Source: Gammaproteobacteria bacterium (GTDB lineage: Bacteria > Pseudomonadota > Gammaproteobacteria > JACKNK01). From it: 64,000 nt of DNA. The position numbers and the translations under genes are program-made. The notes beneath the pieces are model-generated. The model ran no database searches. It was given only the letters and a program-made list of their open reading frames with translations, and was not told where the DNA came from. The stretch is taken from the NCBI GenBank assembly GCA_024234955.1, contig JACKNK010000003.1:248001-312000 (forward strand). The letters are read 5' to 3'. Below are positions 59,599-64,000 of this stretch, piece by piece (position 1 is the first letter of the stretch; the number at the start of each line of letters is the position of its first letter).

Positions 59599-60675
59599 TC
59601 ATCGACCGGAACGACCACGGTCGCCGGCAGGTTTAGACCCGCGCGGCGCACCGGCACCGGAACGGTCCGGGGATCGACGCGGATTGCCGCTTGCCGATTT
59701 GAAGCCGCGCTTGTCACCGGCACTGGAGGGCTTCCTGCCACGCGACGCCTCGTCCGGACGCGGGCTGCTGCGCCAGGCTTCGGCCTCGGCACGCTCGCGG
59801 GCACGCCGCGATTGCGGCTTGTCGGATGTGCCCCGCGTCGCGCGCGGGCCACGCGGATCGCGTTCCGCCGGGGGACGGGCGCGCCCATTACGGCGTCCCC
59901 GCTGAACGTCTTCAAGCGGCTCCTGCGGTGCCAGACCGACGGTTTCGCACAGCGCACGCACTTCAAGCTCGCCGAGTTCCTTCCATCGTCCACGCGGCAG
60001 ATCCCGTGGCAAGGAGATCGGCCCATAACGCACCCGGGACAGGCGGCTGACCTTTAGCCCGACCGCTTCCCACATGCGCCGGACTTCCCGATTGCGGCCT
60101 TCGGTAAGACCGACGTGGAACCAGTTGTTGGCGCGTTCATCGCCAATGCTGCGCCGGCCTTCGACCAGATGTTCAAAATGCGCCATGCCGTCTTCCAGCA
60201 TCACACCCTCGCGCAGTGCCTTGAGCATCGACGGCTCGACCTCGCCGAGGACGCGAACCGCGTATTCGCGTTCGATCTGGTACGACGGGTGCATCAGACG
60301 ATTGGCGAGCTCACCATCGTTGGTCAGCAGGATCAGGCCGGTGGTGTTGATGTCCAGACGACCGACCGCAATCCAGCGCCCGAAACGCATCTGCGGCAGG
60401 CGATCGAACACCGTCGGACGGCCTTCAGGATCGTCCATCGTGGTAACCACGCCTTCGACCTTGTGCAGCGCGATGACGCGCCGACGCCGCTGTACGCGCA
60501 GATCGATGTCGAGCAGCCGCCCATCGATACGGATCTTGTCGCCCGGCGCGACCTGAGCACCCAGCTCGCAGATCTCGCCATTGATGCTGATCCGCCCCGC
60601 CTTGATCAGCTCCTCGATGCGGCGTCGGGAACCGTAACCGCCGGCGGCAAGGGCCTTCTGAATTCGTTCACTCAT
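59599..60675 (-). CDS. rluB: 23S rRNA pseudouridine synthase RluB
   Basis: The 358-residue enzyme has an N-terminal S4 domain (ERIQKALAAGGYGSRRRIEE) and an RsuA/RluB catalytic domain with GRLDINTTGLILLTNDGELA (catalytic Asp) and LTEGRNREVRRMWEAVG. It modifies 23S rRNA position 2605. The last 100 residues or so form a basic, Arg/Gly/Ser-rich tail, common in RluB homologues. A REP pair lies upstream. Confidence 0.94.
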   Translation of the reverse strand: MSERIQKALAAGGYGSRRRIEELIKAGRISINGEICELGAQVAPGDKIRIDGRLLDIDLRVQRRRRVIALHKVEGVVTTMDDPEGRPTVFDRLPQMRFGRWIAVGRLDINTTGLILLTNDGELANRLMHPSYQIEREYAVRVLGEVEPSMLKALREGVMLEDGMAHFEHLVEGRRSIGDERANNWFHVGLTEGRNREVRRMWEAVGLKVSRLSRVRYGPISLPRDLPRGRWKELGELEVRALCETVGLAPQEPLEDVQRGRRNGRARPPAERDPRGPRATRGTSDKPQSRRARERAEAEAWRSSPRPDEASRGRKPSSAGDKRGFKSASGNPRRSPDRSGAGAPRGSKPAGDRGRSGR

Positions 60676-60729
60676 GGATACCGCTCAGTCGTTGGAAAAT
60701 TTGCTCAGCACGAATGTGCCGCCTTTCTC

Positions 60730-60795
60730 TGTAGGAGCGGCTTCAGCCGCGACGTGTCCTTGACCGAGTCCGTTCGCGGCTGAAGCCGCTCCTAC
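60730..60795. repeat. Second REP pair between rluB and rlmD
   Basis: Two facing 22-23-base units begin TGTAGGAGCGGCTTCAGCCG (60730-60752) and, inverted, end at 60795. The head TGTAGGAGC is shared with the pair at 10978-11068, but the stem is GGCTTCAGCC instead of GAGCTTGCTC, so these are two REP classes in one genome. Confidence 0.88.
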
Positions 60796-60853
60796 GTCGC
60801 GTGTCGATATGGCCGTTTTGGCGGCGTGGAGCCCGTGCGCTACCCAGCGCCGA

Positions 60854-62206
60854 TCAGGACCGCTCGAATACCGCGATGGATTCGACATGCGTGGTATGCG
60901 GGAACATGTCCATGACACCGGCCTGCAACAAACGATAGCCCTTGTCGTTGACGAGCACCCCGGCGTCCCGCGCCAACGTGCCAGGGTGACATGAAACGTA
61001 GACGATACGGCGTGGCCCCGCGCCTTTTCCGTCGCGTAATCCCAATTTCTCGATAGCCTGCACGATTTCGTGCGCGCCGGTGCGGGCCGGATCGAGCAGG
61101 AGTTTGTCGAACGGGGTCTTCGCCCAATCCGAATCGGCAAAATCCAGAAACAGATCGGCGGCGTGAAACTCCACGTTCCGGATTCCGTTGGCGGCGGCGT
61201 TGTCACGCGCCCGCTGCACCAGGGCCTCTTCGACCTCGACGCCGACCACACTTCCCGCCCGCCGCGCCAAGGGCAACGAGAAATTGCCCAGGCCGCAGAA
61301 CAGATCGAGCACGCGCTCATCGGGTTGCGGGTCGAGCAGATCCAGGGCCATCGGGATCATCGCGCGATTGATGCCGGCGTTGACCTGGGTGAAATCGTTT
61401 GGGCGGAAGGTGTAGGCAACATCGAAATCGTCGAGGCGATAGCGCAATTGCGCATCCAGCGGCCAAAACGGGGTGACCGTATCCGGGCCGCCCGGTTGCA
61501 GATAGATCCACAGACCGGTGGCTTCGCCAAAGGCCTTTAACTTGGCCAGATCCGCGTCGTTGAGCGGATCGAGGTTGCGGAACGCCAGGGCCGCGCCGGT
61601 ATCCCCGACCGCCACCTCGATCTGCGCAATGCGGTCCCGGGCATCGAGTTGCGCGATCATTGCCGAAATCTCATCCAGGCGGTGACCGACCACCGGATCG
61701 AGCACTTCGCAACGCTCCATCACCGCCAGCTTGTTACCCTGACGCTCGCGAAAACCGACCAGAACCCCGCCTTTCTTAGGTACATAACGCACCCCGAGAC
61801 GGGCCTTGCGGCGATACCCCCAAAGCGGCCCGCGCAAGGGTTCACGCACCGTTTCCGGGGTCACGTGCCCGATACGCGCCAGGTTGTCGAGCAAGGTCTG
61901 TTGCTTGGCAAGGATCTGCGCATGCGGGTCCTGATGCTGAAGACTGCAGCCGCCACACACGCCGAACACCGCGCAGGCCGGCTCGACCCGTTCCGGAGAG
62001 GCGCGCAAGACGTTCTCGACCACCCCGTCATCGTGCGAACGGCTGCGCCCGACATAGCGAAACACGACTCGTTCACCGGGCAACGCGCCGGACACGAACA
62101 CCGCCTTGCCGTCGATATGCGTGACACCGCGCCCGTCGTGGCTGAACCCTTCGATATCGGCGGTGGCCGGTTCGCTGGGCAACGGCCTGCGTCGATTACG
62201 CCCCAT
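60854..62206 (-). CDS. rlmD: 23S rRNA (uracil-1939-C5)-methyltransferase RlmD
   Basis: The 450-residue enzyme has an N-terminal TRAM domain, a 4Fe-4S ligand set (CAVFGVCGGCSLQHQDPHAQ plus a later Cys), a SAM motif VLDLFCGLGNFSLPLAR and the catalytic Cys in YVSCHPGTLARD. It methylates U1939 of 23S rRNA. The start overlaps the upstream exonuclease gene by 11 bases. Confidence 0.95.
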   Translation of the reverse strand: MGRNRRRPLPSEPATADIEGFSHDGRGVTHIDGKAVFVSGALPGERVVFRYVGRSRSHDDGVVENVLRASPERVEPACAVFGVCGGCSLQHQDPHAQILAKQQTLLDNLARIGHVTPETVREPLRGPLWGYRRKARLGVRYVPKKGGVLVGFRERQGNKLAVMERCEVLDPVVGHRLDEISAMIAQLDARDRIAQIEVAVGDTGAALAFRNLDPLNDADLAKLKAFGEATGLWIYLQPGGPDTVTPFWPLDAQLRYRLDDFDVAYTFRPNDFTQVNAGINRAMIPMALDLLDPQPDERVLDLFCGLGNFSLPLARRAGSVVGVEVEEALVQRARDNAAANGIRNVEFHAADLFLDFADSDWAKTPFDKLLLDPARTGAHEIVQAIEKLGLRDGKGAGPRRIVYVSCHPGTLARDAGVLVNDKGYRLLQAGVMDMFPHTTHVESIAVFERS

Positions 62207-62975
62207 GTGCAGACACCTTGTTGACAGCGGGATTCAGTGGCCACTGCTCGACGAACCAGGCCTCGGCATACGCCTGAAGCTCGGAGTGCGGACTTTGCCC
62301 CAACCAGGCCCGGACTTCCTCGACCTGCCTCGCGTGAAAGGCGCCACTGACCTCGCCACGAATCCGGCGCAAGCGTAGGTACAGCAGATAGGTATGCACG
62401 GCGAGCTGATCGCATTCCGCACCGATGGCGGCGCAGTCACCGGCCACCACGGCATCGCGCACGGCTTCCTCGCTCATGGCGTCGATCCGGGGCAGCCCCG
62501 CCAGCGTCCCAACCTCGATGAGATCGAGTAGATCGTCCTTGCCTCCGGTCATCAGCGGCGCGATCTCGACATGACGATCGGGGGAGCGCCCGCCGTGCCA
62601 GTAATGGGCACTGGGAACATCCAGAATCAGTGCCCGGGTCTGCAACACCGGGAGGTGCGCGAAGCTGCCATTCCAGGTAACCAGCACCGCACCATCGACG
62701 CCGGCATGTTCAAAGAACGTGCTCAACATGTCCCGTTCCGAGTGGGTCTCGACAGTCATCGAGACCAGCTTCTGCCCATCGTCGTCGCCCAACACCAGAC
62801 TCAACGCGACCACACGCCGCAGCGCGAAGCCGAAATCACGGCCACCATGACGTTGCCGCTGGACGTGCTCCATCGCCTTGAGGACATCCTTGTCCTCAAG
62901 ATCGGCGAGATTCAGCAAACGCCGCCCGGCATCGAGATCCGGCGCGGTGCGCAAGCGTAGCGCAACAACACCCAT
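62196..62975 (-). CDS. PolB-like 3'-5' exonuclease family protein
   Basis: The 259-residue protein resembles the predicted 3'-5' exonucleases related to the DNA polymerase B proofreading domain: LVTWNGSFAHLPVLQTRALI, DLLDLIEVGTLAGLPR, and a C-terminal helical region. The first acidic motif is poorly conserved, so activity is uncertain. It lies two bases after ydbL and overlaps rlmD, in one transcript. Confidence 0.72.
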   Translation of the reverse strand: MGVVALRLRTAPDLDAGRRLLNLADLEDKDVLKAMEHVQRQRHGGRDFGFALRRVVALSLVLGDDDGQKLVSMTVETHSERDMLSTFFEHAGVDGAVLVTWNGSFAHLPVLQTRALILDVPSAHYWHGGRSPDRHVEIAPLMTGGKDDLLDLIEVGTLAGLPRIDAMSEEAVRDAVVAGDCAAIGAECDQLAVHTYLLYLRLRRIRGEVSGAFHARQVEEVRAWLGQSPHSELQAYAEAWFVEQWPLNPAVNKVSAHGA

Positions 62976-62977
62976 GA

Positions 62978-63580
62978 TTACTTCTGCTTCCAGGCGCCGC
63001 TGGCGTCCTGATACCACCAGCCGCCGCGCGCGTTGCCGACCCAACGCTCCGAGAACGTATTGCGGATGTCGCGTTCCCACTCCGGATGTCCGTTGGCGGC
63101 CGCAATCTCACGATACAAAACGTTGCGATCCGCGTTCTCCGCCGCCACCAGTTGCTTGACCGGACCACGCTTGGGCAGCGGGATCGCATTCAGATCACGC
63201 ACATCGACCAGCCCGTCGCGGGTCAGTCCCAGTGCGCCACTGTTCATGTGGGCTTCCAGGTCGGCGAACCGCGCCTTCATCGCCCCCTGCGCCGCCGCAA
63301 TCGCCGGGCTGGACACATCCAGATCGGCCGCCTGCGCCGGCGCCACCATCCATTCCAGCAAGCTCAATGCGAGCGGACGTTCGCGTTCGATCGCGCTCTG
63401 CGGCGGCGCCTCGGGCGCGCTCGGCGACTGCGGATTGGGCTGCGCGCCCCAGACATCCTGAATGATGCGATCCGCCGCTTTCTCGGCCGCCGCAGCGGGG
63501 AAATAGATATTGATGGTCACGCAGGCGCTGATCAGCAAGGTGAATAAAACCAGCGAGGCGGAACGCAGATACGCAGTCAT
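62978..63580 (-). CDS. ydbL: DUF1318 family protein YdbL-like
   Basis: The 200-residue protein has a lipoprotein-like signal (LFTLLISACVTINIYFP) and the DUF1318 core AAEKAADRIIQDVWG, with NADRNVLYREIAAANGHPEW near the C-terminus. In E. coli ydbL is co-transcribed with ydbH and ynbE, which act in phospholipid transport to the outer membrane. I see no ynbE in the 122 bases between ydbL and ydbH. Confidence 0.88.
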   Translation of the reverse strand: MTAYLRSASLVLFTLLISACVTINIYFPAAAAEKAADRIIQDVWGAQPNPQSPSAPEAPPQSAIERERPLALSLLEWMVAPAQAADLDVSSPAIAAAQGAMKARFADLEAHMNSGALGLTRDGLVDVRDLNAIPLPKRGPVKQLVAAENADRNVLYREIAAANGHPEWERDIRNTFSERWVGNARGGWWYQDASGAWKQK

Positions 63581-63702
63581 GGCAGATCTCCATTAGCGGG
63601 AAGCGGGCGAAACGCGCCCATTGTAAAGGTCTTTTGACCGGCAACCCTCGACAAGTTCGTGGGCGGGTTCGTCGGCACGTTCTCGGGCAATGCCCGCCAA
63701 CA

Positions 63703-64000
63703 TTACTGAATCTGAGGCCCGCCTCCGCTGGTGACGCGCTGCAAACGTTCCAGCAACGTCGGCCAGTCAACCCGCTGCGCGAAACCGACCACATCGATGC
63801 GCGGCAACCCGCCACCCTTGACGATGTAATAGCTGCTGCCATCCCCGGCAGGCAGCACGCCACCCATGTCGCAGACACTGTTCCGCAGTCGGCAGGTCAG
63901 ACCCAGCCGATCGTAGGAAAATGACTCGAAAAAGCGCATGAAGGTCCGTGAGAGCGCGCCGCTCACGCCCCCCAGGGAGGTCAGGTTGTCGACGGCCTTC
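63703..64000 (-). CDS. ydbH: YdbH-like intermembrane phospholipid transport protein, C-terminal end
   Basis: The reading frame runs off the window edge, so only about 98 C-terminal residues are seen. They contain FESFSYDRLGLTCRLRNSVC and YIVKGGGLPRIDVVGFAQRV followed by DWPTLLERL, the conserved C-terminus of AsmA-like YdbH proteins that move phospholipids between the membranes. ydbL follows on the same strand, as expected. Confidence 0.85.
   Translation of the reverse strand, partial: KAVDNLTSLGGVSGALSRTFMRFFESFSYDRLGLTCRLRNSVCDMGGVLPAGDGSSYYIVKGGGLPRIDVVGFAQRVDWPTLLERLQRVTSGGGPQIQ

Noticed and set aside
1..64000. Prophage, transposon or toxin-antitoxin system
   Set aside because: No integrase, transposase, phage structural genes or toxin-antitoxin pair were recognised; the tRNA-Ser duplication is the only sign of past integration.

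Overview
The window looks like a chromosomal segment of a GC-rich free-living gammaproteobacterium. Supporting signs are a sigma-32-type promoter in front of clpB, an OprF/OmpA-type outer-membrane protein, Fur-box-like sites, an rpe-gph-trpE-trpG-trpD-trpC block followed by osmC, speD and coq7 (close to the Pseudomonas order as I remember it), an rplM-rpsI pair, AmpE, and a ydbH/ydbL pair. REP-like palindromes sharing a TGTAGGAGC core fit the same group. I cannot name the genus. Glycolate oxidase genes plus phosphoglycolate phosphatase and Rpe would suit an organism with a Calvin cycle, but this is weak inference. I see no prophage, transposase, CRISPR array or rRNA.

Layout. 0-4.2 kb: a small unknown gene, clpB and ompA. 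4.2-11 kb: a probably Fur-controlled porin, then an iron-responsive operon (hemP, a 53-residue Cys-motif peptide, imelysin, di-haem oxidoreductase, second imelysin, DUF1513 protein) ending in a REP palindrome. 11-16 kb: a minus-strand cluster of a PepSY protein, two COG4705-type four-repeat membrane proteins, a response regulator, a sensor kinase and a DedA protein. 16-20 kb: a MauG/CcpA-type di-haem peroxidase with its own Fur-like box, then a MoxR ATPase with a VWA/metallopeptidase-like partner. 20-36 kb: an accessory-looking stretch with an epimerase, serB, methyltransferases, two acyltransferase-fold proteins, an RND transporter fused to a cyclic-nucleotide-binding domain, a PhnD-like protein, a degenerate receiver protein, a secreted protein of unknown role, deacetylase and ATP-grasp genes, an LMW-PTP, a HAD phosphatase, and a ChaN-PDZ lipoprotein divergent from an M1-like peptidase.

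38-45 kb: glcD-glcE-sulfurtransferase, tRNA-Gln, rpsI-rplM, a thioredoxin-like ferredoxin, glcF (separated from glcDE) and coq7. 45-53 kb: speD, osmC, the trp operon with a structured leader, gph, rpe, a lytic transglycosylase and a half-size DUF350 protein. 53-64 kb: tRNA-Ser with a partial duplication of its 3' end, an endonuclease III-like gene, a hydrolase, a ROK kinase, a thioredoxin-like gene, AmpE, a Bax-inhibitor-1 protein, nitronate monooxygenase, rluB, a second REP pair, rlmD, a PolB-like 3'-5' exonuclease, ydbL and the 3' end of ydbH.

The strongest candidates for something not fully described are the Fur/imelysin locus with its Cys-motif peptide, the PepSY-COG4705-TCS-DedA cluster with a matching direct-repeat operator, the attenuator-like leader of trpE, and the RND/cNMP, PhnD and degenerate-receiver neighbourhood.
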